Shown here: in pieces, positions 7,033 to 16,490 of the stretch
Layout: the number at the start of each line of letters is the position of its first letter
Position numbering within the stretch: position 1 is the first letter of the stretch
Source: Oscillibacter sp.
GTDB lineage: Bacteria; Bacillota; Clostridia; Oscillospirales; Oscillospiraceae
Assembly (NCBI GenBank): GCA_017446225.1
Contig: JAFSRH010000011.1
Span: 1-39,984, forward strand
Direction: 5' to 3'
DNA length: 39,984 nt
Position numbers and translations under genes: made by a program
The notes under the pieces: model-generated
Told to the model about the DNA's origin: nothing
Seen by the model: only the letters and a program-made list of their open reading frames with translations
Databases searched by the model: none

Positions 7033-8088
7033 ATGAAAATCGTGGTGTTGGCGGGCGGCCTTTCTTCGGAACGGACCGTTTCACTGGTGACGTCCCGCTC
7101 CGTGTGCGCGGCGCTGAGGGAGAACGGACATCAGGCCGTGTTCGTGGACCTCTATTTCGGGCTTCCGGACGCGCCGGAGCCGCTCGGCGGCGTGTTTGAC
7201 GCGCCGGACGGCCTCTGTCCGCCCGTGGAAATCGCCGAACAGGCCCCCGACTTGGAAGCCGTGCGCAAGAGCCGCGCCGGGGACAGTCAAAGCCTGTTCG
7301 GGCCGAACGTGCTGGAACTGTGCCGCTTGTCGGACATTGTGTTTCTGGGCCTGCACGGGCGGGACGGCGAGGACGGACGCGTACAGGCAACTTTGGACCT
7401 CTTCGGCGTGCCCTATACCGGGAGCGGCTATCTGGCCTCCGCGCTGGCCATGGACAAGGCCATGTGTAAACGGATGATGGAATCGGCGGGCATTCCTACT
7501 CCAAAATGGCGTCCCCTCTCCTATACGGAAGCCGACATTGACCGCCTTGCCGAAACGTTGCCCATGCCTTGCGTGATTAAATGTACAACGGGCGGCTCCT
7601 CTTTAGGCGTGTTCCTGCCGGACGACCGCGCCGCCCTGCGGGACGCTCTGCGGAACGTCTCCGCCTACGGCGGGGGCGTCATCATGGAGGAACGCATTTT
7701 CGGACGGGAACTGACCGTGGGCGTACTCGGGGACCGCGCCCTTCCGGCCGTGGAAATCTTGCCCGACAAGGGCGAGTTCAACTACCGCGCCAAGTACCAG
7801 ACCGGCGGCGCGCGTGAACTCTGTCCCGCGCCCATCACCCCCGAACAACAGCGGGAAGCCGGACGTCTGGCCCTGCTCCTGCATCGTACGCTGGGACTGC
7901 AAGTCTATTCCCGGACCGACTTCCTGCTGGACGAACAGGGGCGTTTTTGGTGTCTGGAAGTGAACTCTCTGCCCGGCCTGACCGGCGCGAGCCTCGTTCC
8001 CAAGGAAGCCGCCGCCATTGGCATGACGTACCCGCAACTCTGTGAGGAGATTGTAAAGCAGTCCCTCCGACTGAACAGGAGAGGTTGA
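7033..8088 (+). CDS. ddl: D-alanine--D-alanine ligase
   Basis: This 351-residue ATP-grasp enzyme joins two D-alanines with ATP to make the end of the peptidoglycan stem peptide. The N-terminus MKIVVLAGGLSSERTVSL is the family signature. LGLHGRDGEDGRVQATLDLFGVPYTGSG matches the substrate-binding region, CVIKCTTGGSSLGV the ATP-binding loop, and FLLDEQGRFWCLEVNSLPGLT the metal-binding C-terminal part. The start ATG at 7033 fits the family N-terminus; the reading frame runs further upstream but without family sequence. The Shine-Dalgarno (AGAGAGGA) is about 12 bases away. murF follows after only 3 bp, and MurF uses the D-Ala-D-Ala product. Confidence 0.95.
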   Translation: MKIVVLAGGLSSERTVSLVTSRSVCAALRENGHQAVFVDLYFGLPDAPEPLGGVFDAPDGLCPPVEIAEQAPDLEAVRKSRAGDSQSLFGPNVLELCRLSDIVFLGLHGRDGEDGRVQATLDLFGVPYTGSGYLASALAMDKAMCKRMMESAGIPTPKWRPLSYTEADIDRLAETLPMPCVIKCTTGGSSLGVFLPDDRAALRDALRNVSAYGGGVIMEERIFGRELTVGVLGDRALPAVEILPDKGEFNYRAKYQTGGARELCPAPITPEQQREAGRLALLLHRTLGLQVYSRTDFLLDEQGRFWCLEVNSLPGLTGASLVPKEAAAIGMTYPQLCEEIVKQSLRLNRRG

Positions 8089-8091
8089 GCC

Positions 8092-9465
8092 ATGCGCACG
8101 ATGCAAATATCGGAAATCGCGGCGGTGGTACGGGGCGTGTGGAAGAATCACGGCTACCCGGCCCCGCTCATTAGCGCCCTGTCCACGGACAGCCGCGACA
8201 TTACCCCCGGCTGTCTGTTCATCCCCCTTGTCGGCGACCGCTTTGACGGACACGACTATATCCCGGACGCGTTCAACGCCGGGGCGGCGGGCTGTCTGTA
8301 TTCCCGGGAGCCGCAAACCCGGCGCCCCGACAAATTCTATATTCGCGTACAGGATACCGGACGCGCGCTCGGCGCGCTGGCCGCCGACCACCGGGACAGA
8401 TTTTCCATTCCCTTTATCCAGATTACCGGAAGCGTGGGCAAAACCACCACGAAAGAGATGATAGCTTCCGTCCTCCGGCAGAAGCTCCATGTCCTCAAGA
8501 CGGAAGGTAACTTAAACAATCACATCGGCGTCCCGCTGACGCTCTTCAAGCTCTCCCCCGCCGATGAGGCGGCGGTCATTGAAACCGGTATGAACCACTT
8601 CGGGGAAATTGACTACCTCGGAAGTCTGATCCGGCCCGACATCGCCGTGATTACCAACATCGGGGACGCACACATCGAGTATCTGGGAAGCCGGGAAGGC
8701 GTCCTGAAAGCCAAATGCGAAATCTTCAAGCATTTGCGGAAAGACGGCCTTGCCATCCTCAACGGAGATGATCCGCTTCTCAATCAGATCGCGCCGCCGT
8801 TCCGGACGATCCGCTGTGGCTATTCGCCGCGCTGTCAGGCGCGCATTACCGACTTCATAGACCGGAGCGTTGAGGGCATTTACTGCACGGTCCGTACGGA
8901 GCGTGACACGTATCACTTGGAAGTTCCGTCCCCGGGGGCCTACATGGCCATCCCGGCGGCCATGGGCGTGGCGGTCGGCGAGGCGCTCGGACTCAGCCGG
9001 GACGAAATCACGCGCGGCGTGGCGGCCTATACCCCCGCCGGGTCCAGAATGCGCGTACTCCGCCTCACGGGAAACCGTGTGGTGCTGGACGACTGTTACA
9101 ACGCCAATCCGCAGTCGGTGACGGCGGCTCTGGATGTCCTCTCCCGGACGGAGTGCGAAAAACGCGTTGCCGTACTCGGTGACATGGGCGAACTCGGCGG
9201 TTACGCCCAACAGGCCCATTACAATGTCGGCGCGCTCACGGCCATGCTCGGGATTGATTACGTAGTTGCCATCGGTCCGCGCGCCGTGGACATCGCGGAG
9301 GGCGCCGTGCAGAACGGCGGGGACGCCGTCCACTTCGATACCAAAGAGGACGCTATGGACGAATTGAAGCGGCAGTTGGAGCCTGACAGCGCCATGCTCG
9401 TCAAGGCTTCCCACGCCATGCGCTTCGGCTGGATTGTCAACGAACTGACAGAGGCGTACCAATAA
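8092..9465 (+). CDS. murF: UDP-N-acetylmuramoyl-tripeptide--D-alanyl-D-alanine ligase
   Basis: This 457-residue Mur ligase adds D-Ala-D-Ala to UDP-MurNAc-tripeptide in the cytoplasm. The N-terminal domain has STDSRDITPGCLFIPLVGDRFDGHDY. The P-loop ITGSVGKTTTKEM lies at about 111-123, with KTEGNLNNHIGVPLTLF, ETGMNHFGEIDYL and NIGDAHIEYLGSREGVLKAK after it, all typical of MurF. The third domain includes DDCYNANPQSVTAALDVL. The ATG at 8092 follows AGGAGAGG; another ATG lies three codons later. It overlaps the ddl/ABC-F operon layout with gaps of 3 and 6 bp. Confidence 0.96.
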   Translation: MRTMQISEIAAVVRGVWKNHGYPAPLISALSTDSRDITPGCLFIPLVGDRFDGHDYIPDAFNAGAAGCLYSREPQTRRPDKFYIRVQDTGRALGALAADHRDRFSIPFIQITGSVGKTTTKEMIASVLRQKLHVLKTEGNLNNHIGVPLTLFKLSPADEAAVIETGMNHFGEIDYLGSLIRPDIAVITNIGDAHIEYLGSREGVLKAKCEIFKHLRKDGLAILNGDDPLLNQIAPPFRTIRCGYSPRCQARITDFIDRSVEGIYCTVRTERDTYHLEVPSPGAYMAIPAAMGVAVGEALGLSRDEITRGVAAYTPAGSRMRVLRLTGNRVVLDDCYNANPQSVTAALDVLSRTECEKRVAVLGDMGELGGYAQQAHYNVGALTAMLGIDYVVAIGPRAVDIAEGAVQNGGDAVHFDTKEDAMDELKRQLEPDSAMLVKASHAMRFGWIVNELTEAYQ

Positions 9466-9471
9466 CGAGAC

Positions 9472-11364
9472 ATGATTGAAATACAGGCAAAAGACATTGT
9501 AAAGTCGTTTGAGGTCGGGAACCCCGTCCTGAAGGGACTGACGTTCCAGATCGAAAGCGGGGAACGGGTGGGCCTGCTCGGCCGGAACGGCGCCGGAAAG
9601 TCCACCCTCTTCAAAATCCTGACCGGCGAACTGGATTACGACACCGGTCAGTTGACCATCGCCCCCGGACAGCGCGCGGGCCTGATTTCACAAATCCCCG
9701 TCTACCCGGATCCGTTCACGGTAGAGGACGTGTTGCGCACCGCCTTCGGACGTCTGGAACGGCTTTCGGAGGAAATGCGCGCCCTTGAGCGCCGGATGGA
9801 GGACAGCGACATAACCCCCGCTTTGTTGCGCCGTTACGACACCCTCTCCGAACGCTTCGCGCGCTTCGGCGGCTATGACACGGACGTTGCCGTCAACAAG
9901 ATTGTCAACGGCCTTTCGATTCCGGAGGCGCAGAGGCGGCAGTTGTTCCGGAACCTCTCCGGCGGGGAGAAAACGCGCGTCAATCTGGCGCGGCTCATCT
10001 TGGAAGATACCGACATCCTGTTACTGGACGAACCGACCAACCATCTGGACCTGCACGCTACCGAATGGCTGGAAACGTATCTGGAAAGTTTCCGGGGGAC
10101 GGTCCTTGTCATCTCGCACGACCGCTATTTTCTGGATCGTACGGTACGCCGGATTCTGGAACTGGACGCCGGGAAAGTCGTGTCCTATGCGGGCAATTAC
10201 AGCGCGTACGCCGTGGAGCGCGACCGCCGCGCGCTCGAACAGGCCAGACGTTACAAAAAGGAACAGGCCGAAATAGAGCGTCTTTCCGAAACCGCCCGGA
10301 AAATGCACGAACATAATACCGAACTTCTGCATAAACGCGCCTTCTCCATAGAAAAGCGTATAGAGCGTATGCGCACAGTGTCGCGTCCGGTACAGCGGCG
10401 CAAGTTAGACGCGCGTTTCAACGCCGCCGAGTTCCACGGGGACGAGATTTTGTCGTTCCGGAACCTGTCCATGTCGTACGGGGAAAAGCGGCTCTTTTCG
10501 GAAATCAGCCTGAAGATAGAGGGCGGGGAGCGTATCGCGCTCATCGGCGACAACGGCGTTGGAAAGTCCACGCTCCTGAAAATCATCATGGGGGAGGAGT
10601 ACCCGGACGCCGGACGCGTCCGGATCGGGCCGCAGACCCGGATTTCCTATCTTCCGCAGGTCATGGCCTTCGACAACCCCGCCGCCACACTTCTGGACAC
10701 CATGCTGTCGGCAAAACGCAACCTCTCCGCGCAGTCGGCCCGGAACCGTCTGGCCGCGTACGACTTTACGGGCGAGGACGTCTTTAAACCCGTATGCGTC
10801 CTCTCCGGCGGCGAGCAGAGCCGTTTACGCCTCTGTATGCTCATGGACGATGAAACCAACCTTCTGATTTTAGACGAACCGACCAATCATCTGGACATTG
10901 CCTCCCGCGAGTGGATAGAGGACGCCGTGGAAGCCTATGACGGCGCGTTACTCTTCGTCAGCCACGACCGCTACTTTATCAACCGCTTCGCGACCCGGAT
11001 ATGGGAACTCTCAGACGGGACCATTTCCGACTACCCCATGGGGTTTACGCAGTACCGCGCCATGAAGGCGCAGGAGGACGCCCAAAAAGAGGCGGAACAG
11101 GCCGTGAAAACGCGGGAACGCAAAGCCGGAAAGCCCGTGCGCGGCGGCAAACAGCAACAGTCCGCCAAGCGTCAACTGACGATTTGCGAGCGGGATATCG
11201 CGCGGCTGGAAGAACGTCTTGCCGCGTTGGACGCCTCTATGGAGGAGGTTTCCACCGATTACGAAAAACTGACCGAACTTTCCGTACAGCGGGAAGCCGT
11301 ACAGGCGGAACTCGACACGCTTTATGAGCGTTGGGAGACGCTCAGCGAGGAGGCGGAAGCATGA
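9472..11364 (+). CDS. ABC-F family ribosome-associated ATPase
   Basis: This 630-residue protein has two ATP-binding cassettes and no membrane segments, which defines ABC-F. The first cassette has Walker A GRNGAGKST (about 37-45), signature LSGGEKTRV and Walker B LLLDEPTNHLDL. The second has GDNGVGKST, LSGGEQSRL and LILDEPTNHLDI. A charged linker (residues about 240-315, RYKKEQAEIERLSETARKM) corresponds to the P-site tRNA-interaction motif, and the C-terminal 90 residues form a predicted coiled coil. Length and coiled coil resemble YdiF/Uup-type housekeeping factors that act on stalled ribosomes; a resistance role is less likely. Its neighbour prfA also acts on the ribosome. Confidence 0.92.
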   Translation: MIEIQAKDIVKSFEVGNPVLKGLTFQIESGERVGLLGRNGAGKSTLFKILTGELDYDTGQLTIAPGQRAGLISQIPVYPDPFTVEDVLRTAFGRLERLSEEMRALERRMEDSDITPALLRRYDTLSERFARFGGYDTDVAVNKIVNGLSIPEAQRRQLFRNLSGGEKTRVNLARLILEDTDILLLDEPTNHLDLHATEWLETYLESFRGTVLVISHDRYFLDRTVRRILELDAGKVVSYAGNYSAYAVERDRRALEQARRYKKEQAEIERLSETARKMHEHNTELLHKRAFSIEKRIERMRTVSRPVQRRKLDARFNAAEFHGDEILSFRNLSMSYGEKRLFSEISLKIEGGERIALIGDNGVGKSTLLKIIMGEEYPDAGRVRIGPQTRISYLPQVMAFDNPAATLLDTMLSAKRNLSAQSARNRLAAYDFTGEDVFKPVCVLSGGEQSRLRLCMLMDDETNLLILDEPTNHLDIASREWIEDAVEAYDGALLFVSHDRYFINRFATRIWELSDGTISDYPMGFTQYRAMKAQEDAQKEAEQAVKTRERKAGKPVRGGKQQQSAKRQLTICERDIARLEERLAALDASMEEVSTDYEKLTELSVQREAVQAELDTLYERWETLSEEAEA

Positions 11365-12134
11365 GCGGAAAACATCTGACCAGACGCGAAACGTATACGC
11401 TCGGCCTTTCGATTCTCTTCACGCTCGCCGGGGTCGTGTTACAGGTCATCCCGGGTATGAAGTTTTCCGGACAGCTTTCCCTTGCGTTTGCGGTTCTCTG
11501 CGTGGCGTGGCTGTACCTCTGTAACTGGGCGGAGCGGAGCGCGTCCGGAAGGCGTGTCCGGCGCGTATTCGCGCTCCTTCTGTGCGCCGGAACGGCCCTC
11601 TTCCTTGCGCTGGAAGTCTTTCTGCTCTCTTACGGCGCCCGTGACGATGGCGCCTTACCGGCGGACGCGGTCATTGTATTGGGCGCGGGCGTCAACGGCA
11701 CAACGCCGTCTCTGTCCTTGCGGACCCGTATGGACGCGGCGGCGGCGTACCTGTCCCGTTACCCCGACACGCCCGTTGTCCTCAGCGGCGGACAGGGTCC
11801 CGGCGAGGACATCCCCGAGGCCCGGGCCATGGAAGCCGCCTTACGCCCCCGCTTTCCGGACACAACCTTTCTTTTGGAGGACCAGTCGACTTCCACGGCG
11901 GAAAATTTCCGCTACTCCAAGGCGCTTCTACGCGCGGAGGGACTCGACCCCGAAAACGCGTCCGTGCTGATTGTCACGAACGACTTTCATATGGCGCGGG
12001 CCTGTCTGATTGCCCGAAGGCAGGGCGTACGCGTCCTGACGCTCCCCGCGCCTCTGCCGTACGGCTGGCTGACGGTCAACTACTACATCCGGGAGGCGTT
12101 CGCGCTGGTCAAGACGTTCGTCTTTGACTGGTAA
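11361..12134 (+). CDS. YdcF/SanA-like membrane protein (DUF218)
   Basis: The 257-residue protein has two or three N-terminal hydrophobic segments (about 12-31, 37-52 and 67-87), then a soluble DUF218 domain. The domain begins [27 protein letters not shown] and continues with [34 protein letters not shown] and [12 protein letters not shown], which are the family's conserved blocks. DUF218 proteins are linked to envelope integrity and vancomycin sensitivity in enterobacteria, but their reaction is not established. The ATG overlaps the stop of the ABC-F gene (ATGA), preceded by GAGGAGG, so the two are translationally coupled. Confidence 0.88.
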   Translation: MSGKHLTRRETYTLGLSILFTLAGVVLQVIPGMKFSGQLSLAFAVLCVAWLYLCNWAERSASGRRVRRVFALLLCAGTALFLALEVFLLSYGARDDGALPADAVIVLGAGVNGTTPSLSLRTRMDAAAAYLSRYPDTPVVLSGGQGPGEDIPEARAMEAALRPRFPDTTFLLEDQSTSTAENFRYSKALLRAEGLDPENASVLIVTNDFHMARACLIARRQGVRVLTLPAPLPYGWLTVNYYIREAFALVKTFVFDW

Positions 12135-12157
12135 TCCCACGACAGGAGGCGGCGGAC

Positions 12158-13222
12158 TTGCTCGAAAAACTCAACGCCATGGAACTGCGCTACGAGAGCA
12201 TACAGGCACAGCTTTCGGATTCCGCCATCTACGCGGACGCCGAACGTCTGCGGGACCTGAACCGGGAATTGCGCGAACTGTCCCCCATCATAGAGGCGTA
12301 CCGGAACTGGAAGCGGTCCCGCGCGGCTTGCGCGGAGGCCGAACGGATGTTTTCCGACCCCGAATTAAGGGACCTTGCCCGCGAGGAGTGGGAGGCCGAA
12401 ACCGTCCGGCAGGAACGGTTACGCGAAGAACTGCGCGGGTTACTGCTCCCCAAAGACCCGGACGACGGAAAAAACGTGATACTGGAAATCCGAAGCGGCG
12501 TTGGCGGGGACGAGGGCGCGTTGTTCGCCCGTTCCCTGTTGCGGATGTACATGATGTACGCCCAGAAACAGGGCTGGAAAACGGAACTGCTCAATTTGAA
12601 CGAAACGGAATTGGGCGGCGTCCGGGAGTGCGCGCTGTTGGTGGAAGGCGCCAACGTGTACGCGCGGCTGAAATTTGAAAGCGGCGTCCACCGGGTTCAG
12701 CGGGTGCCCGAGACGGAATCCGGCGGACGCGTCCACACCAGCGCCGCCACCGTGGCCGTACTGCCGGAGGCGGAAGAGGTGGACGTACGGATCGACCCGA
12801 AAGACTTGCAAATCGACACCTACCGCTCTTCCGGCGCGGGCGGACAGCACGTCAACAAGACGGAATCCGCCATCCGGATTACGCACCTTCCCACGGGCCT
12901 TGTCGTGGAGTGTCAGGACGAGCGGAGCCAGTACAAGAACCGCGACAAGGCCATGAAAGTGTTACGCTCCCGTCTGCTGGAACTCGAACGCGGCAAACGG
13001 GACGCCGCCACCGCCGCCGAACGGAAAAGCATGGTGGGCAGCGGGGACCGCTCCCAGCGCGTCCGGACGTACAACTTCCCACAGGGGCGCGTGACCGACC
13101 ACCGGATCGGCCTGACCCTTTACCAGATTGACGCCATCCTTGACGGCGATCTTGACGAATTGATTGACGCTCTTACCACCGCCGACCGCGCCGCGCAACT
13201 GGCACGGTCTCCGGTTTCATAA
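12158..13222 (+). CDS. prfA: Peptide chain release factor 1
   Basis: This 354-residue class I release factor recognises UAA and UAG and releases the finished peptide. The stop-codon reading tripeptide is PET (184-186) in [15 protein letters not shown], and the peptidyl-hydrolysis motif GGQ is at 228-230 in [18 protein letters not shown]. PxT rather than SPF identifies RF1 and not RF2. Translation starts at TTG 12158, 8 bases after AGGAGG; no ATG fits, and the N-terminus [14 protein letters not shown] matches the family. The usual neighbour prmC, which methylates the GGQ glutamine, is not next to it. Confidence 0.95.
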   Translation: MLEKLNAMELRYESIQAQLSDSAIYADAERLRDLNRELRELSPIIEAYRNWKRSRAACAEAERMFSDPELRDLAREEWEAETVRQERLREELRGLLLPKDPDDGKNVILEIRSGVGGDEGALFARSLLRMYMMYAQKQGWKTELLNLNETELGGVRECALLVEGANVYARLKFESGVHRVQRVPETESGGRVHTSAATVAVLPEAEEVDVRIDPKDLQIDTYRSSGAGGQHVNKTESAIRITHLPTGLVVECQDERSQYKNRDKAMKVLRSRLLELERGKRDAATAAERKSMVGSGDRSQRVRTYNFPQGRVTDHRIGLTLYQIDAILDGDLDELIDALTTADRAAQLARSPVS

Positions 13223-13266
13223 ACCGCGCGTATGCCGCGGCGATAGAGAAAGGATACGCAGGAGCC

Positions 13267-14967
13267 ATGGATACCTTATACTTTGACCTTCGCGACACGA
13301 GGGCCATACAGCGCGACAGGACGGAAAAAATCAGCGAGGCGGCGCGCATTCTCCGGGAGGGCGGACTGGTCGCCATCCCCACGGAAACCGTTTACGGGCT
13401 GGGCGCGAACGCGCTGGACGAGAACGCCGTAGCGCGTATTTTCGAGGTAAAAGGACGCCCGCAGGACAACCCTTTGATTCTACATCTCAGCGGACAGCAG
13501 TGGCTTCCGCGCTACTGCGCCGACATTCCGCCCATGGCCTTCGCGCTGACCCGGAAGTTCTGGCCCGGGCCTCTGACGCTGGTCCTGAAACGCCGGAACA
13601 ACGTCCCGGACCGCGTGACCGCCGGACTGGACACGGTCGCCGTACGCTGTCCGAATCACCCGGTGGCGCTCGCGCTCATCCGGGAATTAGGCCTTCCGAT
13701 CGCCGCGCCGAGCGCGAATTTGTCGGGGCGTCCGAGCTGTACCACCGCGCGGGAGGTGCTCGCCGATATGCGCGGGAAAATACACGGCATTGTGGACGGC
13801 GGCCCGTGCGCCATTGGCGTGGAATCCACCATTCTGGACCTGACGGGGCCTCAGCCGCGTTTACTCCGTCCGGGCGGCGTCCCCGTGGAAGCGATCGAGA
13901 CGCTGATCGGTCCCATCGCAATCGACAGGGCCGTGACCGCCCCGCTTCCCAAGGACGAACGCCCCAAATCCCCCGGCATGAAGTACCGCCATTACGCCCC
14001 CCGTCTGCCCCTGACCGTGTTCAGCGGCGCCCCGGACGCCACCGCCCGCGAAATCTCCCGCCGTATGTGCCCGCGTACCGGAATCATCTGCTTTGACGAG
14101 TACAAAGAGCTTTTCCCGTATCAGGAAGTGCGGACGATCGGTCCCTACAGCGTCCCCGCCGAACAGGCCCGCCGGCTTTTTTCCGCGCTCCGCGCGTTTG
14201 ACGAGAGCGCCTGTACGGAGATTTACGCGCAATGTCCGGACAGCCGCGGGTTAGGGCTTGCCGTGGGAAACCGGCTCAAGCGCGCGGCGGGCTTCCGCGT
14301 GGTGGAGTCGGACACCCAGAGAATCATTTTAGGCCTCACCGGGGGCACCGGCGCGGGGAAGTCCACCGTGCTGGAAATTATCGAGGAAATGGGCGGAAGC
14401 GTGCTGGACTGTGACCGCGTCTACCATCAACTGCTGGACGAAAACGAGGAATTACGCTTTGAACTCCGCCGCGCCTTCCGGACCGCCTTTTCCATAGACG
14501 GAACGCTGGACCGGAAAAAATTAGGCGAAGAGGTGTTCGGGAAGAAGGACCAGCGCGCCAGACTGGACCGTATCGTGTTTCGCTACCTTCTGCCGGTCCT
14601 TGAACAGAAAATCGCCGCCGTGTCCGAAGGGCTGTGCGCCGTGGACGCCGTGAACCTTCTGGAAAGCGGCTTGGACCGCCTCTGTGACGCGACCATTGCC
14701 GTGACCGCGCCCATGGAGGTACGCGTACAGCGCATTATGGCGCGCGATGGCATTTCGGAAGCGTACGCGCGGCTCCGGATTTCCGCCCAGAAGTCGGACG
14801 AATACTACCGGAGCAAGTGCGACTACGAACTCAACAACGCCGCCGATACGCGGGAGTTGTTTATAAAGGAAACCCGTGTGTTTCTGCGCCGTCTGATTGA
14901 CGGCCTACAGGAAGAAAAGCGTTACGGCGCACGGGAGAAAAAGAAAGGACGTGTCATCCGTGAGTGA
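13267..14967 (+). CDS. Fusion of threonylcarbamoyl-AMP synthase (TsaC/Sua5) and dephospho-CoA kinase (CoaE)
   Basis: This 566-residue protein joins two complete enzymes. Residues 1-210 are the YrdC/TsaC domain (GGLVAIPTETVYGLGANAL, KGRPQDNPLILHLS, APSANLSGRPSCT), which makes threonylcarbamoyl-AMP for the t6A37 modification of tRNA. Residues about 235-345 are the C-terminal Sua5/YwlC domain (KSPGMKYRHYAP). Residues 352-566 are a CoaE kinase with P-loop GGTGAGKST (359-367), LDCDRVYHQLL and YRSKCDYELNNA, which phosphorylates dephospho-CoA in the last step of CoA synthesis. The frame is open with no stop or start signal at the joint. The gene lies 44 bp after prfA and overlaps the aminopeptidase gene. 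A frameshift-free fusion or an assembly fault are the alternatives; the sequence favours a real fusion. Confidence 0.9.
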   Translation: MDTLYFDLRDTRAIQRDRTEKISEAARILREGGLVAIPTETVYGLGANALDENAVARIFEVKGRPQDNPLILHLSGQQWLPRYCADIPPMAFALTRKFWPGPLTLVLKRRNNVPDRVTAGLDTVAVRCPNHPVALALIRELGLPIAAPSANLSGRPSCTTAREVLADMRGKIHGIVDGGPCAIGVESTILDLTGPQPRLLRPGGVPVEAIETLIGPIAIDRAVTAPLPKDERPKSPGMKYRHYAPRLPLTVFSGAPDATAREISRRMCPRTGIICFDEYKELFPYQEVRTIGPYSVPAEQARRLFSALRAFDESACTEIYAQCPDSRGLGLAVGNRLKRAAGFRVVESDTQRIILGLTGGTGAGKSTVLEIIEEMGGSVLDCDRVYHQLLDENEELRFELRRAFRTAFSIDGTLDRKKLGEEVFGKKDQRARLDRIVFRYLLPVLEQKIAAVSEGLCAVDAVNLLESGLDRLCDATIAVTAPMEVRVQRIMARDGISEAYARLRISAQKSDEYYRSKCDYELNNAADTRELFIKETRVFLRRLIDGLQEEKRYGAREKKKGRVIRE

Positions 14968-16369
14968 AGGCTACAAAGAACTGAAAAAGAAACTGCTCAG
15001 CGCAAAAAAGAACGGTTACGACCGCCTGACGGACGCCGACCGCGCCGCTATGGAAGACTATTGCGCGGGCTACATTGCGTTCCTGAACCGGTGCAAGACG
15101 GAACGTCTGTGCGCGGCGGAGGCGGTCCGCATGGCGGAGGAGCGGGGCTACCGTCCCTATACGCGCGGACAGGACGTGAAACCGGGCGACAGGCTCTATG
15201 TCCGCAACCGCGGCAAGGCCGTCATGCTGGTTCATGTCGGAACGCGGCCGCTTTCGGACGGTATCCGGCTTGCCGCCGCGCATATTGACTCCCCGCGGCT
15301 GGACCTCAAGCCCACCCCGCTGTACGAGGAAAACGAGCTTGCTTTCCTCAAAACGCATTATTACGGCGGAATCCGGAAATACCAGTGGGTGACGATTCCT
15401 CTGGAACTGCGCGGCGTGATTGCCTTGAAGGACGGAACCGTTGTGCCGGTCAATATCGGCGCCGAACCCGGCGACCCGAAACTGGTCATTACGGACCTTC
15501 TGCCCCATCTGGGACAGGAACAGGGCAAGAAACCCCTCTCCACGGCCATTCCCGCCGAAACGCTCAATCTTCTGGTCGGGAGCCGTCCGATCGGGGACGA
15601 GGACGACAGCGGACGCGTAAAACTGGCCGTCATGCAACTGCTCCATGACAAGTACGGCGTCACGGAGGACGATTTCAACTCCGCCGAACTGGAAGCGGTC
15701 CCGGCGTCCCCGGCGTGTGAGATCGGCCTTGACCGCTCCATGATCGGCGCGTACGGGCACGATGACAGGGTGTGTGCCTACGGCGCGTTGAAGGCGTTGC
15801 TGGACCTGTCCGGGACGCCCGAAAAGACCGCCGTCTGTATGCTGGCCGACAAGGAGGAAATCGGCTCCGAGGGCGTCACGGGAATGCGTTCCGCCGCCTT
15901 CGATACGCTCATGGAGGACCTGTGCGCGGCGCAGGGCGTCACGCTCCGCGAATGCCGGGAGAAGTCGTTCTGCCTGAGCGCGGACGTGACCGCGGCCTTC
16001 GACCCCGATTACGCGGACGTGTACGACAAGCGCAACGCCGCGTTCCTCAACTACGGAATCGGCCTGTGCAAGTACACCGGGGCGCGGGGCAAGTCCGGCG
16101 CTTCGGACGCGGACGCCGAAACCGTGGCCTTTATCCGGCGTATCTTCGATGAAGCCGGGGTCGTCTGGCAGATTGCCGAACTGGGCAAGGTGGACGCGGG
16201 CGGCGGCGGTACCGTGGCCGCGTACATGGCACAGCGCAACATCACCACGCTGGACGCCGGCGTACCCGTCCTGAGTATGCACGCCCCCTTCGAGACGGTC
16301 GCCAAACTGGACTGTTACCAGATGTACCGCGCCGCGCTGGCGGTCTACCGCGCCGACACATCTTTCTGA
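14960..16369 (+). CDS. M18 family aminopeptidase
   Basis: This 469-residue metallopeptidase of the M18 (aspartyl aminopeptidase/aminopeptidase I) family removes N-terminal residues from peptides in the cytoplasm. Metal and catalytic motifs are visible: AAHIDSPRLDLKP (metal His and Asp), ADKEEIGSEGVTGM (catalytic Glu), HDDRVCAYGAL, and near the end GGGGTVAAYMAQRN and VPVLSMHAPFETVAKLD. The GTG at 14960 is chosen because AAAGGAC lies 9 bases upstream and the next sequence SEGYKELKKKLL fits. It overlaps the stop of the fusion gene by 8 bp, so the two are probably coupled. It ends the seven-gene operon. Confidence 0.92.
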   Translation: MSEGYKELKKKLLSAKKNGYDRLTDADRAAMEDYCAGYIAFLNRCKTERLCAAEAVRMAEERGYRPYTRGQDVKPGDRLYVRNRGKAVMLVHVGTRPLSDGIRLAAAHIDSPRLDLKPTPLYEENELAFLKTHYYGGIRKYQWVTIPLELRGVIALKDGTVVPVNIGAEPGDPKLVITDLLPHLGQEQGKKPLSTAIPAETLNLLVGSRPIGDEDDSGRVKLAVMQLLHDKYGVTEDDFNSAELEAVPASPACEIGLDRSMIGAYGHDDRVCAYGALKALLDLSGTPEKTAVCMLADKEEIGSEGVTGMRSAAFDTLMEDLCAAQGVTLRECREKSFCLSADVTAAFDPDYADVYDKRNAAFLNYGIGLCKYTGARGKSGASDADAETVAFIRRIFDEAGVVWQIAELGKVDAGGGGTVAAYMAQRNITTLDAGVPVLSMHAPFETVAKLDCYQMYRAALAVYRADTSF

Positions 16370-16389
16370 ACGCCCCACGGAAAAAGGAC

Positions 16390-16418
16390 TGGACATACGA
16401 TGTAAAAACTGGTATAAT
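16390..16418 (+). promoter_or_regulatory. Sigma-A promoter of the glycogen synthase gene
   Basis: TGGACA (16390-16395) and TATAAT (16413-16418) are 17 bp apart. In the leader a small hairpin AATTACG/CGTAATT (16448-16454 and 16459-16465, TTTC loop) sits between the promoter and AAAGGAG at 16476-16482. The hairpin has no T run, and its role is unknown. Confidence 0.8.
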
Positions 16419-16490
16419 AGGGCAAAACAGGCGGGAAGCCAAACTCCAATTACGTTTCCGTAATTAGGATGGAACAAAGGAGCAGTGAAT

